Source: Turritopsis dohrnii
Taxonomy: Eukaryota; Cnidaria; Hydrozoa; Anthoathecata; Oceaniidae
Length of the DNA: 64,000 nucleotides
Direction of reading: 5' to 3'
NCBI GenBank assembly: GCA_027922465.2
Contig: BQMF02000029.1
Span: 992,001 to 1,056,000 of the forward strand
Shown here: positions 1 through 12,558 of the stretch, one piece after another
How positions within the stretch are numbered: the stretch's first letter is position 1
Layout of the letters: every line of letters starts with the position of its first letter
Notes under the pieces: generated by a model
What the model was told of the DNA's origin: nothing
Database searches by the model: none
Seen by the model: the letters and a program-made list of their open reading frames with translations, nothing else
Position numbers and translations under genes: made by a program

Positions 1-650
1 TCAATATCTCCCCTGATGCTATCTAAGAATGAAGCGGCAGCAATTTCTGTAGATCTATTTGCACGATAGCCGAATTGTCTATTGGACAACAGTTTGTTTT
101 GCTCAAGGTATTCTTTCAACTGGTTGTGAACGGCTTTTTCAAATATTTTTGACATAATTCCCAAAACTGATATTGGTCGATAATTGGCTTCATCACAGGT
201 ATTGCCAGATTTATGTACAGGTGTCACTTTAGCTGTTTTCCATATGGTTGGCACAGTAGCTGTCTCGATCGATAAGTTGATTATATAATCAAGTGCCGGG
301 GCGATCTCAGTAACGGCATCCTTTAACATTCCAGGTGGCAAGTTATTAATGCCTGCCGCTTTATTCCGTCGTAGTGATTTAAGATGTATCAGGAGATTCA
401 TTATCTACAGCAGGTATGCTCAAGGCATCTGTTATGGTATTGTCATATGCATTAGGTAGAGGCAATTTCCCGATCATTGTTCAGAATATTTTCATTCACA
501 ACAAGAACAAGTCGTTCTGAGAAGGGAGAAAATTTATAGCCAAAGAACGCCTTGTCGATTCATGTGCACAACCAAATTCTTCTAGCGCTTGTAATCAGCC
601 CATGCTTCTGTTGTGCCTAATCTATTGGCTAGTTTTTTCAGGTGAGATAT
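1..650 (-). mobile_element. Non-LTR retrotransposon (LINE) reverse transcriptase fragment, cut by the window edge
   Basis: Read on the minus strand from about 372 to 1, one frame translates into the fingers/palm entry of a LINE reverse transcriptase. It contains KAAGINNLPPGMLK, then VPTIWKTAKVTPVHKSG, NYRPISVLGIMSKIFEK and QFGYRANRSTE, the order seen in CR1/L2/jockey-type elements. Further upstream (about 366-475 and 590-640) the linker between endonuclease and RT continues in other frames, with a frameshift near 368 and an in-frame stop near 592. The catalytic palm would lie beyond position 1. This is a decayed, partial copy, not a gene. The clade (CR1/L2/jockey) is inferred from motif wording only. 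Confidence 0.85.
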
Positions 651-780
651 TTTCTGAGGGGTTTGGTAACATGTGGCTGATTATTAGCGCGGAGAAGCTT
701 GAATTTTATTGGTGTATGCCTATTAAAAGGGATGTAAATGTATCCTGAAAAAAGGAATAATTACCTACATTATCTTATTA

Positions 781-915
781 TACTAATTCGCTTTGTGCAT
801 CCCACTTTTATTTTAGAGAGTGATATAGTTAGTTTTTCTTTAATGGTCAAAACCTTCTTATTTTTTCCCTTTTTGTTGTAAAACCACGTAGAGGCGAGAG
901 CGTTTTTTACGATTA
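781..915 (-). repeat. Interspersed repeat family R1, inverted copy
   Basis: This segment is the diverged reverse complement of stretches at about 38810-38941, 41205-41351 and 41480-41616. Shared landmarks are the block ACTCTCTAAAATAAAAGT, a downstream GCGAATTAGTATA and an upstream TACGTGGTTTTACG. No coding potential was seen. The superfamily is unknown. Confidence 0.7.
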
Positions 916-954
916 CTATGTGGGGAAATCCCGTCGCTGATCGATTTCATTAGT

Positions 955-1347
955 GAGCTTAAGCAACTACGACGGCAACGTGGAGCAAAAAGAACAAAAT
1001 AATTATTACTTGTGAATAGTATTTTGAAGAACTTCTTTTTTATTGGAGAAATTATTCAATTGATAAACTTATAACGACTAGAAAGTTATCGGGCTTCTAT
1101 AAAATCTACATAAGAGAAAAAGACTTTCTCTGTAATCACGTCTCCGTTGCCAGTACGACTTCAAATCATGACTTTTCACGTTGTGCATAGAACGCGCTAA
1201 TATGTTAATGATGTAATTATCTTACAAAATTTTCCCAATGGTCTCATAAGTAGTAGCCTCCCTTTCGAAACAAATTCCAAATAGAAAACGAAGCTTTTGT
1301 TTTAAACACGTCGCCGTCTTCGTTGCCGTTGCGAATGCTTAAGCTTC
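955..1347. mobile_element. MITE-like element with GCTTAAGC-bearing inverted ends
   Basis: The left end reads GAGCTTAAGCAACTACGACG followed by GCAACG. The right end, reverse-complemented, reads GAAGCTTAAGCATTCGCAAC followed by GGCAACG. The ends are about 25 bp and imperfect, around 390 bp of non-coding AT-rich DNA. A second weak GTCTCCGTTGCC block lies inside. No clear target-site duplication was found. Confidence 0.55.
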
Positions 1348-2239
1348 CTATTGGCTAATAAAGGAAAACTCTTAAAATACGCTGTTTTGATTGGCTGACG
1401 ATTTCAAAAAAAATTAGTTCGTTAATAACGGTTTTCATTATTGTTTGTGAATTTGACATGAATTTTCTTTTTGTTTTTTATTTCAACCATGTCATAGCAT
1501 GATTATCTTTTTCTGCATTTTTATACAATTGAAATATTTTTTTAGGTAAGATTAATAATAAGAAATTAAACTCATGGTTTTTATCATGATGTTGATGGCT
1601 TTGGGAAGAACAGACAATATATCATTTCAAAAATTCATTGATGGTTGTTGTCCAATGTAACTTTGGCACAAAATAAACAGTTGGAAAGTATCAATTTGTT
1701 TTCAATTAACATTTTGTAATGTTATTCAATGTTTTGTATTTCTGGGTAAACAGTTCGGTGCTATTGCTATTTTTACACTAAAGTTACTTCTCTTTTGTGT
1801 ATAAATATATATTCTGAGCCATGTTGCTATTTGTTTCTGCTTTTAATCTTCTGAATGTAAGAAATGAATTAAAAAATTAATGCCTGTAAAAAACTTTTAC
1901 ACTAGCTAAATTCTGCGAGCTGAACATGGGTGGCAAGCGATGCCGCCTTGGTGGCTAGTTTTTTGCTAAAGATATAGCTAGTACATCCAAGAAGCAAGAT
2001 TCATTGAACCTTCTATAGTCACGATAAGTCACCTTTCTTGCAGGCAACTTATCAAAAGCCATTTTCAACATTGAACAAGACGACCGGGGGGTCGAAAGAT
2101 TTCGCTTATGTTTTTAAGAATAGCGCCCCTATAAATAACGTCCATTTTAAATACGTACTCGAGGGTTCATTGGGTCTCCATAACCCTACGTGTTTTCGTA
2201 CTTCTGAGTAACCTACCTGTTTTGAGAAAAGTTACACTA
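1348..2239. other. No gene seen
   Basis: AT-rich DNA without a convincing reading frame. Positions 1915-1962 are the reverse complement of a repeat end also present at 38942-38985 (GGTGGCAAGCGATGCCGCC here, GGCGGTGTCGCTCGCCACC there). Confidence 0.5.
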
Positions 2240-2244
2240 CTGAT

Positions 2245-4787
2245 CAGGGGCGGATCCAGGGTTAGGCAACTTAGGCAAATGCCTAACCCAAAATCAGTTA
2301 AATAATCTTTTTCATAAAATTGTATGAAAAAGGTATTGTATTACAATAATCAGAAAATAATCGAAAATATCAAGAGATTCCCGCATCCAATCCGCCCCCG
2401 ATCCTTTCTTTCCCAAATAGGATTATTATTCTCCCCAGCGAGGCGCGGCGCGCGCCATGATGTTAAAAATTAATGTATTTTACAGCTTGAGTTTATAGGT
2501 AGTGTGATCTCTGCCCGGAAAATGAGTTCTCATAATCACATTGACAACACAGACTAGTGCCTAACGCTCAGCTTAGGCGAAGAAAATTTGCCTAAGGAGC
2601 CCCGGGTTTACACACTTTAATGAATGAACTGGAAGAAAATTTGCCTAAGGAGCCATGGGTTTACACACTTTAAATGAATGAACCAGAAGAAAATTTGCCT
2701 AAGGTACAACCATGGGTTTACACACTTTATTGAATGAATGGTCACCAAGTCTGCACAAAACGACCGTGGGACCTTCGAATTAGACCCAGTTCAACATGGA
2801 TTCGCTAGAAAACATTGTTGCAGCTTTTGATGGCAATAATGAAGTATTAATTAGGAAATTTTGAATTAACTTAATACATCTGTTGAAAACTGACTTCAAA
2901 ATCTAGGAAAAGCATTTTTTTCGAGTTATGTCTCTTCATTTGCTTTTGCGAAATGAAAACATTGTGGCTGCTTTATAAAGCAAGTGTTTTATTTTTATGT
3001 AATATAAACGATTAGCATGGATTATTAGCACCATAATTCGTTGACCATAAGTATGACGACAGTTATTTATTAGCTCAGCTATGTATGTATAAGTTTGTTT
3101 GTGTCAACTGAACCGAAGCCTATTTTTTATTGATTAATTAATGATGTATATAAATATTTTTGGTATCTGTTTCTGTTAACCAAAGATGCATCTGTAAATG
3201 TTATGAAATTACGTTTGAATGACTGAGTTTATAATACACAAAGTCATTGTTATTTTTCTGAGTTGTTTTGCGTAGGCAGCTGCATGGTTTTTTTAGCACC
3301 AGTATTTCTACCTGGTAACTTATATGTACAGTTCAGCATAATTTTTCTTGGTTTGAGATGACTGTCTGGTTTTGAATTTAAGAACTTTAAAAGGATCCTG
3401 TGTCCAAAATGATATGAACCAATACGATAGAGCTCAAAAGCCTCTTGTTAGTATAACTTACTTCTAGTTTCTGAGATATGTATTTAATTTTTGAAATCTT
3501 ACATTCACTTGATGCAATGCATATTTTATGATCTATATAATAAGATAGTATATAGGTTAAACTTCACATCGCAAGTTATCATTAATACAATATCTTTTTA
3601 ATTTACTATAGAGAGAAAGGGCTTTCACTCTGAGTGAGTGATAAGAAAATGAAGTTATAATATATTGAGAGTTTATACACATAAACAAAGAATAAAAATC
3701 TTATTACATCATAATCATATAATTATTGTATCATTTTATGATTTTTAAATCAAAATATCTGCCCAAGGAAACAGAATTTCCTAAAACTATAAGACTTCTG
3801 AAACAACTTTGTGCATTCTATCATCCCTCGAAATGTCATTTTGGATGCAGGAAAACTTTAACATCTTTGGATATATTCTTTCATTTTACAAAAACCACCT
3901 ACAGTACGTTATGTCTTCTTTTGAAAAAGGTAATTACATAATGTTTTAGTTTGACTTCTTGTTTCCTATACTACATTAAATTCTGTAAAAAAATGCTGTA
4001 GCTCTTATTAAAGAGGAAGCAGTACATAATTTATCTGTTGCTGTGTAGTTTTATTAGGTTCTTGGACTTATCTCAGGGATTTCTGGAAATACCATCTTTT
4101 TTTTTATTGTGGTTGACATTAATTATTTAACCATTGATCAATTTTAGGGTAGGGTATACTATTTAATTTGATGAATGCCTAGTGCAGAAATCTGTTTTTA
4201 TTTTGCTGCCGGATAATGATCAAGGAGCTTGTCTCTAACTTTGATTTTGGTCATTTTACTCTATTTCTTAACATAATTCCTTTTCTTTTCTTTCTATCTG
4301 ACCATCTTGACCAGTGCATAGATAAAATATCATGTATTTATCTGAGTGCTCCAATCTATCATGGTATAGGTGATTGAAAATTTATTTATTTGATTCATTA
4401 CAAGTGTGTTTTCATTTGGTGGATTCTTCCTGTTCATGTACAAGCAATCAAGAAAATGAAGAAGATAACAGATGAAGTAATTTATTGGTTATTTACTTAA
4501 CCTCCAATCTGGCAGAAAATATTATTTTGGCCTACATAACGTAGTTCAATACATTCCATTCATACTCAATTAGTTTTCTTTTGTTTATTTCCCTTATTCC
4601 ATTAGTGCAACAATACAGACTTGCATTATAACACTCCTTATGTTAGGACGAATGAATTCGAGTTAATATTTCGAAAAGTATGCACTAGATTGGGCGTAAA
4701 CTGGCGTAAATTTCATCGATTGCGCCCTTAGGTGTGTTTGGCAAAAAAAATTTGCCTCACCCTTAAAAAATCCTAGATCCGCCCCTG
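2245..4787. mobile_element. Complete non-autonomous hAT-like DNA transposon
   Basis: The left terminus is CAGGGGCGGATCCAGG and the right terminus, reverse-complemented, is CAGGGGCGGATCTAGG: a 16-bp terminal repeat with one mismatch. CTGAT occurs immediately outside both ends (2240-2244 and 4788-4792), which fits a 5-bp target-site duplication. The CAG...CTG ends are typical of hAT elements, and a hAT subgroup with 5-bp duplications is known. The 2.5-kb interior has no recognisable transposase; its longest frame (3726-3941) resembles nothing I know. The inner flank of the left end (TTAGGCAAATGCCTAACCC) is itself palindromic. Confidence 0.8.
2580..2740. repeat. Three tandem copies of a ~53-bp unit inside the hAT-like element
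   Basis: The unit begins AAGAAAATTTGCCTAAGG and contains GGGTTTACACACTTTA. Copies start at about 2580, 2633 and 2687, so the period is 53-54 bp, with a few substitutions and short indels. Such subterminal repeats can be transposase-binding arrays, but that role is inference. Confidence 0.8.
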
Positions 4788-4795
4788 CTGATGTC

Positions 4796-7465
4796 ATTTT
4801 GTATTTTTTAAAAAATCACTAGTGTAAACATAGAAACAAAAAAGTTTTATGGCGTAAACCAAACTTTATTAATAAATACATCACAAATTGAAACAAAAGA
4901 AATATACTTGTATGAGCTGTAACCATGAATTTCTTGTAAAAAATGATTTCTATAAGAAAAATGTGAGCCAATAAAGAAAAAAACGTCTTCCTCGAAAAAA
5001 TTTTAAAAAACGAAAGTTTATCCAAAATACTCAAACGAAATAAACAAATCAAATAACAAACAAATAGTTTGTTACACGAAGTATACGAAAACATGAGTAC
5101 AAGGGAAAAAGAATTAGAAATAAAAGAACTTTAAGTTAGTAAGTTCAGCCATCAAAAACATTCGCTCACCATGGCCATAACAGCGAGGAAATAAAAAATA
5201 GAAATAAAAGAAGTTTAAGTTAGTAAGTGTGGTCCTAAAAAACTTTCGCCGTACATAGATTAGATAGATAGAACGCCGCCGAAACCAATATCTTTCGCTT
5301 AGCGAAATCTAATAAATCAGTGAGTGCCAATCACTCAGGCCAGTTTCAAGGGAACCAGTACACATGAGGGAGTGGTTTCTGTTGGAAATCAAAAGGTTGA
5401 TACAGGAAGCTTTACTTGATTTTCAACAGTTTTTTTCTCGCATATGATGGTGTAAAGAATGAGTTGTTGCGAATTCAGAAATATGAAAATCTGTAAGCTC
5501 CCAGTAGAAATCACCAATCAATGTGACATTACTGTACTTCTCAGAATAGAATAGAAAGTAGAAAAATTATGTTGTTACCAACATTTCATTAACACATAAA
5601 TTTTATTCGTCAATAAAGCAATATTAAGACCGGATAAATTTTATTGCCTTATCATACAAACTATATGTGAGATTCCATATTTCGCATAGTTCTTGGAGGT
5701 TCTAGCTTTGCCAAGATTTCTTTGTTATCATATCCGTATCAAGCTCTTCAAAGTCTGAAAAATGTCTACTGTAAAAACTACAGAAGGTATGTAAGTTTAT
5801 TTGCAAGTAAGTTTTCAATTTTAAACACATTATCCTGTTCACATCCATCAAGGCAACAAAATTAAAACGAAATAAATTTGAAATTTTTGTTACCGTATTT
5901 CCTCTAATAAACATCGCGGTGTTTTTTAAAAATTCGAACTTTTGGATACGGTGTTGAATAGAAGGCTGCGTTCATTAGAGGGCGGCGTTTATTACAAAAT
6001 AAAAGACGAGATAAAAGCAGACTTTAACAGACAATGTTTTCTTTTCCTTAAAACTTTACTATATAGACTACTAGATAGAGTTATTTCAAAATATAATATA
6101 GCTTGAAAACAGTTTAAAATGACAGGAAGTGTTCCTATTAGTCAAAGGACTAGTCAAAGAGGAAGTTGAGACTTTCATCAGTTATGCATAAGTTATGCAC
6201 CCATTATGCACCCATTATGTGGATCAGGTTGAAACCAGCTACTGTTAGTGTGACCTTGTAAGCTGGATAAATCTGGCTGGATGAGACGACACAGATCTCA
6301 AGCCCTTTCCCCATAATCACTATGTTCTGTTGTTTATTGGGTTTCTTTATAAAAGGAGGGGAGCCAAAAGAACATATGAGATTCAAACTGGTTTATCCTT
6401 TCCTGAATTACTCAGTGGTAATTTCTTCAAAATATTTTCTACATTTTTTCCGTCTTTGTGAAACACAAAACATTTTTGGTGTGTTCTTTATAAAAATAGC
6501 AGATTTTCTAGTTTTTGAGAAATACGTACATTTCTTTATTCTTCTTTAGCAGCGTATGACACATAGAAGCCACCTTATAGTAAAGAAACTATCGAACAAT
6601 GACAACATAAGCTAATGTCTGGCGCCTTGTATATCATTGAGATTATCTGGGGTTGACTAAAATCCTTACTGTTTTCGTTTTTCATGATTTGTTTTATTTC
6701 CGAAAAAACGGATATATGATCCGAAAAGATGAGTTATTCTCAGCTGAAATTAAGTTTTTATGGAATGGGTGGCGAGATGAAAAGTTGAATGAGGCAGTCT
6801 TACTTTACCACTCAAATCAGTAGAGCTCCTTAACTTTATTGGCATTGATATATTCAGACTTTCAGGAATATTAAATGATAAAGGTTGTAGGAACCGTTGT
6901 TCAGGTATGAGACTTTGCATGGGGACAATGTAATAACTGTTCTCATCTAGCCATTAAACAAAGACAAATTGTCAGAAAGTCACCTGTACAAAAGTGACCA
7001 TCCAGTTGACCTGAATAACATATAACATTGACAGCTGCTACGAAATCATTTCTGTTAAGAGGTGACTTGAAATCAAAAGCCTATAATCGTTATGGATGTT
7101 TGGTGTTAAAAAAAGCACATCAGTTCTGACATGAAGTCAAACCAGTAGATCGGTTGTCAAATGTCTTCGGATGTGGTGAGTATTCTAAGTATCTGAAAAT
7201 CTCATTCAAATTGGTCCAAACACAAACTCAAACGCATTCAATATGTTGCTCATTTGTAGTATTGGTTGGTATTTGGTATTTGGTTCATTTCGGGCAAGCA
7301 TTTCTGTAAACAAATCTATCCATCAATATGTGCATTGTCTTCTCAACTGAGACCAAAATGCCTCAGTTTTCTGGTTTTCTGACTGATCACCCATAGAAAA
7401 GGCTTTGTTGACCAGCCATTGAATCTGTTCCATTTCGACGTGGAAATCTTTGGAATGTTGCTACA
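4796..7465. other. No gene seen; local duplications only
   Basis: AT-rich DNA with short frames of low-complexity composition and no recognisable product. A ~40-bp block (AAATAAAAGAACTTTAAGTT) occurs at about 5120 and again, diverged, at about 5205. Positions 5912-6000 hold a GCGGCGTTTATTAC-type motif seen in several animal repeats. Confidence 0.4.
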
Positions 7466-7997
7466 TTACACATTTTTTTTATAAGCAACCTCGATTTTGG
7501 GCTCAGGGCTGGAGTTGCTAAGCATTTTTAAGAATCCAGGGCTGAAGTTGCTTGTTAGGTTGCTTAAAAATTTTTCAAGCAATAAATCGAAGAAAAACAC
7601 ATTTGAGCTATTTTACGCAATTTAATGTTTCTTCATTACATGACACATACACTTCATTATTCTCTAAAGGTATTTTATCAAACATTTGATTCTTCATATT
7701 ATTATGACTATTTCTATCAAAGAGTAAGAAAAATGCTTACAATGCACAAATTGACTCATTCTACCCATCTATCACTGGTAATTTTAGTCTGTCTTGATGG
7801 ATAAAAAGAAATTTTATAAAGGTTTACAAGGCTCCCTTTAAACTTATGTGAATTTTTTTTTTTGATTTTGTAGATTAAAAAAAGTTGTTATGAAGATTTC
7901 AGGACTTAGGGTTGCTAAGCAAGTTGCTTATTATTTTGGCCATTTTGAGGGCTGAGCCCTTAGCAACTCGGTTGCTTATATAAAAAAAAATGTGTAA
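7466..7997. mobile_element. MITE-like element with long inverted ends
   Basis: The left end reads TTACACATTTTTTTTATAAG then CAACC. The right end, reverse-complemented, reads TTACACATTTTTTTTTATAT then AAGCAACC. Further in, GGCTCAGGGCT on the left mirrors AGGGCTGAGCCC on the right, with related TTGCTAAGCA repeats near both ends. About 530 bp, non-coding. Target-site duplication unclear. Confidence 0.65.
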
Positions 7998-9689
7998 CAC
8001 TTACTGTTCCTCTACTTTCCTAGAAACACTATTCATTTTTAATAAGAAATTTGCATAATAAGAACAAAATATACAAATTTGTTTGTAGAATGAACGTTTA
8101 CCCAAAAGATTTGCCGACTGAATCTATCAATACAACCATGTAATGCTAAGCCATATGGCTAAAGTTTATTATAAACTTCTAGGTGTCAAAGGAAGTTTGG
8201 CGCTGGTGAAAAGACATTCATTCTCCGAAGTGTGTTTCTGTGACGTGATTCTGCACAGGCGGGGTCAATAGCTCTTGATATATCTGCTACCCATATCTTT
8301 CTCACGAAACTCTCAACCCAGCTTCTACAAATTCGTTATGGATTTGACGGTATCCCAAAGAGGAAGCTGATCTTTTTGAAATGTTTTCGATAAAGTTAAT
8401 GATAACATTTGGCTGGATTTCTTTTTTTATATAAACTTTCTTCTCTTAACAAGTGATGCAACCATCTTAAAGTGATAGTCACTTTATGTTACTCTTTCAA
8501 TGCACACAAAATTTCATTATATGAAAATACACCAGAAAAATATTGATTCACTAAATCTGCTATATCTAGGTTTATGTTTACAGGTACAGGCCTAAGAGCC
8601 ATTTCGATTTTAAATGTAAATTAACCTTCCATCGGATACTTTAAAGTCATCAAAACAAAGTATTTAACTCCTTTTGTCAATATGAAGGAGAACGATTACG
8701 TGAAGTGAGTGAAACTTGTATATTTGCTAGTTTGAGTTTGCTTGAGGTAAGAACTCGCAGATTTGTTTGTTTTTCGAAAAAAAACTCTTGAAATTTATTG
8801 GGTTTGAAACATCCAAAAGTATTTTTACTTTTCCTTTAAAAAAATCTAACATATTTGCCATTTTGTTAAAGACAAAACATTTTTGTGTATGTTTGTTTTC
8901 AAAAACTTGCGATTTTGGTAGTTTTGAAACAAATACTAATAGATTTGCTAGTCTTTCTTGGCAGTATATGACAAGTAGGAGCCACTGTAGTTATATATCA
9001 TGCCAACGTTAAATAAAGAATGAAGCAATAAGATAAATAAAAACTTTGTTTATTTGTTTTCATAATATTGTCTACACTGATGATTACCTTACTCTTTCTC
9101 CACTCTTATTTGTTGAGCAGTAAGAATTTGTGCTAGCAAAAGTTATGGAAGCCTAAAAGTACAAGCCCTTACCCGGCCATTTTTTAAAAGGGTTTTTTTT
9201 GGATTAAAAGTTAAATTCGTTACATTGGACGACGAAAAGTTGAAACTATTTGAGGACCAAATGTGTCGTTGCAATTTTTCGAATATTCTTGATAAAGCGT
9301 GTTTTTGAAGACACTAAGCATTGTTGAAGTTTTGCCTGAAGACTGACTAATTGATTGTGAAGACAAGCTACAATTACTCAATTTAATCTATATACTCATT
9401 TCCTTGTTGAAATTGCATTCCTGTTCACCACTTGAATGTTAGATGATGAAATAAATAAATTTATCAAAAGTTGAGTGACTTTTGATTGTAACAGTAGTAC
9501 GTCGTATGATAGTGCATGTGTAAGCTGTGAGATTTCTGCCAGTGGTTAAAAAAGCTTCTGTGAACAAAGCGATAATTGACGTTTTAATACATGCCCCTGA
9601 ACGGTTGAAGAAGAAATAAACTAAAAAAAATGTTTTCTGATGTTGTATTTTTTAAGTGTATATTTAAGAGTTATGTGCATTTACTCATT
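7998..9689. other. No gene seen
   Basis: AT-rich sequence. Positions 8760-9000 are a diverged copy of 6320-6580: shared AAACATTTTTG, a nearby GATTTTG/GATTTTCTAG block and a GTATGACA...AGGAGCCA / GTATGACA...AGAAGCCA tail. This suggests an old duplication. No reading frame is convincing. Confidence 0.35.
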
Positions 9690-10110
9690 CCCATCACTTC
9701 CATAAGATCAAAATCTGTGCGTTCCATCACTAAGCACGCACGTTTTCAATCGTAATAAAAATGTCAGGACTGGGTCGTATGACGTCTTAGTGACGTTGTA
9801 GCGAAGCCGTAGAAGAATCTCTCTTTATTCCCAAACTTCGATAAGGTCAAAATCTGTGCAATCCATCGTAATTAAGCAAATTTTCAATCGTAATAATAAT
9901 ATCAGGACGTGGTCGTATGACGTCTCAGTGACATCGCAGAAGACTCTCAGTGAAACAGCTAGGTTACAAGGAGATTACTTGATGACGTCCTTGCGACGTC
10001 ACGGATCTTACGCCGATTTTTGTTTCAGATATGACGTTATGATGACCTTCTCATAACGTCTTATAAGGTCATCGCCCGACTTCATTATGACGTCATAAGG
10101 ACGTCATGAT
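9690..10110. repeat. Duplicated ~150-bp unit rich in GACGTC palindromes
   Basis: A block containing AAAATCTGTGC, TTTTCAATCGTAATAA and GGTCGTATGACGTCT occurs at about 9700-9800 and again at about 9845-9925. It is followed by further TGACGTC, GATGACGTCC and GACGTCATGATG palindromes up to 10110. Probably a decayed repeat. The apparent frame at 9856-10056 is a by-product of the repeat. Confidence 0.6.
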
Positions 10111-11748
10111 GTTTGGTGGATCACATGATCCTTTATATGTAACAATTCACTATCTTGAATCCTCAAAAGCCTATTTTACTTCAGTCAAAGTTCTCATATA
10201 TAGCTGATAGTGCTACTTATTCATTATAAGTGTCGAAATTGTGTTAATATAATTTTTTTTTCAAGGAGTAATGCATTTTATCTTGGTATAACATAATATC
10301 GCACTGGTGATGGCGTAACCAAAAAGCTTGGTTTATTTATAACCTTTGTCATAAGCAAAACCCTTTCAGTACTATTGACAATTGGAAATTTCTTTTTTGT
10401 CTAATTTGATGTTTATGTTTATGTCTCATCATTGTAGCCAAAATTGGATTGTCTTACTACTTTGCCAAGAAAGAATAAAGAACTGTCTTTCATATCTGTT
10501 TAAACATCTGTCTTTTCCTCTGGTGGCCCTACTGTTGAACTTTTTAAAATGTTTTCCACTAAATAATCTATGGAAATGATAGATTATTTTAATTAGTCTC
10601 ATGTATTCGTTGGTTTTAAATTACAGAAACACAGAACATAACATGATTTGACACAATAACAAGCACAAGTTCTCTGTTAGCAAATTTCATCTATTTGCCA
10701 CTGGCTTGCAGTCTTTTTAAAGCTGCTTTATTTCAGGTGTCGATACAACTTCTTATGAAAAATGTGTTTTTAATAACAAAACATTTAGCAAACCAAAATT
10801 GTCCGAAATTTCTGTTATAGTTATGGTATGTGGTTTAAGAGATCATATTGTTATAATGTGACATCTATGAAATGTTTGTTAAGACGATTTCATATTTCAT
10901 ATTGCTTGAATGTTTCAATAAAATCCCTCTGAAGTGCCTCTCAATAAATGCCCTATTTCATTTGAAACCTTCTGCGTACCGTAAGTTTGAATCACAATTT
11001 CTTGAGACCCCTTATTTGACTGCCTATCGAATTAGCTCCTCGCTCATGGGTTTCTTCATGAAACTCAAACCTTCAAACACATTTTTCGGTAATTTTACCT
11101 GTTATTGTTGTCACGGTCACATTTTCTGCCTCGAAAGTCATTTCAAAAATTTATGATTACATGAATGTCTCGAAACTTCACAACCAGACCTCTTTTCCAC
11201 TAATCCACCAACATTTTAGCAGAAATCCGGGAAAGAAAGAGGTATTGTCAAAGTTAATGCAATTTCAACTATCAAGTTATGACCTAAAAGCCAAAGTTTA
11301 ATATTTTCTAGATACAAATTCTATTTTTGTGGTGTCTCTCCCGTGCTGTCATTCACGTTTTATAAACGTCTTCTGAAAAGTGACGTAAAAGTTTTGTTTT
11401 TGCATTTTAGAATCTTTTAACAATTGGCTTGTTTAATCAAAAAATTCTTTGAAGTGATTGTTTCCTAAACAATCGACTTTACAATTTCTAGAGTCCAGTC
11501 TTTTTGCGTTTTTAATGTTGTTGTTGAAGTAGATCATTTCGGACAGTTTTCTGACTCATTTGCAGTCATTAAAGCGAGTTGTTATGTTTTTATGAACGTG
11601 CGCAAAATCAGTCATGTAATTCAACATTTACTTTTAAAGCGTTTCTTCATTGTAATGATTTTAAAATTAAAGTGTATTTTATTGAAACTACACACCCAAC
11701 GTCGTAGTACAAAACTTGCAAGCAAATCTTATTGCTAAACCTAAAATC
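10111..11748. other. Region upstream of the hydroxylase-like gene; no gene identified
   Basis: AT-rich DNA. The frame at 10872-11156 (94 codons) has no recognisable motif and an unremarkable composition. No promoter element could be assigned with confidence. Confidence 0.35.
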
Positions 11749-12558
11749 ATGGGCAGACCAAGCGTTATCAAAGAATGCACACCGAATAGTGTCTCACCAT
11801 TTGTAAGAGAAATGACGAAACGAAATCGCCTATTCAAGAAAGAGTTAATGGGCAGCATTGCAAGAAATCTACAAGAGAACCATGTCTGCTTGGTTGATAA
11901 CTTTCTGCCAGAACAAGTTGCAAATGACGTTTGGAAAGAAATACTAATTTTACACGACGTGGAGAAAAAATTCTATGAACCGTTTAGTGGCATTGATAAA
12001 AACTCAGAAATAAAATTACGAAGTGATTCCATTTACTGGATAAGCGAAAAGGAGAGAAATTTGGAAAGTACCGACCTGTTATCCAAATCATTTAACCACT
12101 TCATGAAGTTACTTTGTGAAGAAAAATCGTTTCAGAATATCCAGTTAACACACAGATCACATCTGCAAGCTTCATGTTTTCCACAAAACAGTTTTGGTTA
12201 CAGGTTACATGTTGATAATCCTGACAACAATGGTCGATTGCTTACAATTGTATATTATTGTAATAAAGATTATGTTCAGTCCACAAAAGGCGCTGCAACA
12301 AGATTCTATGTGAAAAAAAACCCAAGATTTATCGATGTAGAACCGAAATTCAATCGTGCTGTAGTGTATTGGTCAGACATTCGCGTGAGTAGCATGACTT
12401 TGCCTTGTCAAGAAAGGATGTTTTCTTTAACTTCGTGGTTTTTCGGTACAGACAGAAGTCCTCCAAATAAAGACAAACAATACGAAAGAAAACGAAGATC
12501 TTCGGTGAAAGATCTGACATGTACAGGCCAAAAACGTCTGTACATACAAGTCTATTGA
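11749..12558 (+). CDS. Prolyl-4-hydroxylase (EGLN/PHD-like) paralogue with an incomplete iron site, intronless
   Basis: A 269-residue protein from the first ATG in the frame. It matches the catalytic domain of HIF prolyl hydroxylases (EGLN), Fe(II)/2-oxoglutarate oxygenases that hydroxylate prolines. Visible matches: NHVCLVDNFLP near residues 44-54; LRSDSIYWISEKE (90-102), matching EGLN1 IRGDKITWIEGKE; and YRLHVDNPDNNGRLLTIVYY (151-170), which carries iron ligands His154 and Asp156. VEPKFNRAVVYWSD (197-210) and Arg223 follow, the latter equivalent to the 2-oxoglutarate-binding Arg. The distal iron ligand is not conserved: EGLN1 has WSDRRNPHE, this protein has WSDIRVSSM, so Ser215 (codon 12391-12393) replaces His374. 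Phe144 replaces EGLN1 Tyr303. The whole domain lies in one uninterrupted frame, with AATAAA at 12747-12752, whereas animal EGLN genes normally have introns here. A retrocopy or a substrate-binding pseudoenzyme are both possible. The basic C-terminal tail is unexplained. Confidence 0.88.
   Translation: MGRPSVIKECTPNSVSPFVREMTKRNRLFKKELMGSIARNLQENHVCLVDNFLPEQVANDVWKEILILHDVEKKFYEPFSGIDKNSEIKLRSDSIYWISEKERNLESTDLLSKSFNHFMKLLCEEKSFQNIQLTHRSHLQASCFPQNSFGYRLHVDNPDNNGRLLTIVYYCNKDYVQSTKGAATRFYVKKNPRFIDVEPKFNRAVVYWSDIRVSSMTLPCQERMFSLTSWFFGTDRSPPNKDKQYERKRRSSVKDLTCTGQKRLYIQVY

Noticed and set aside
4819..5094. 91-codon hydrophobic minus-strand frame
   Set aside because: Low-complexity Phe/Leu composition expected from A-rich DNA; no motif, no splice support.
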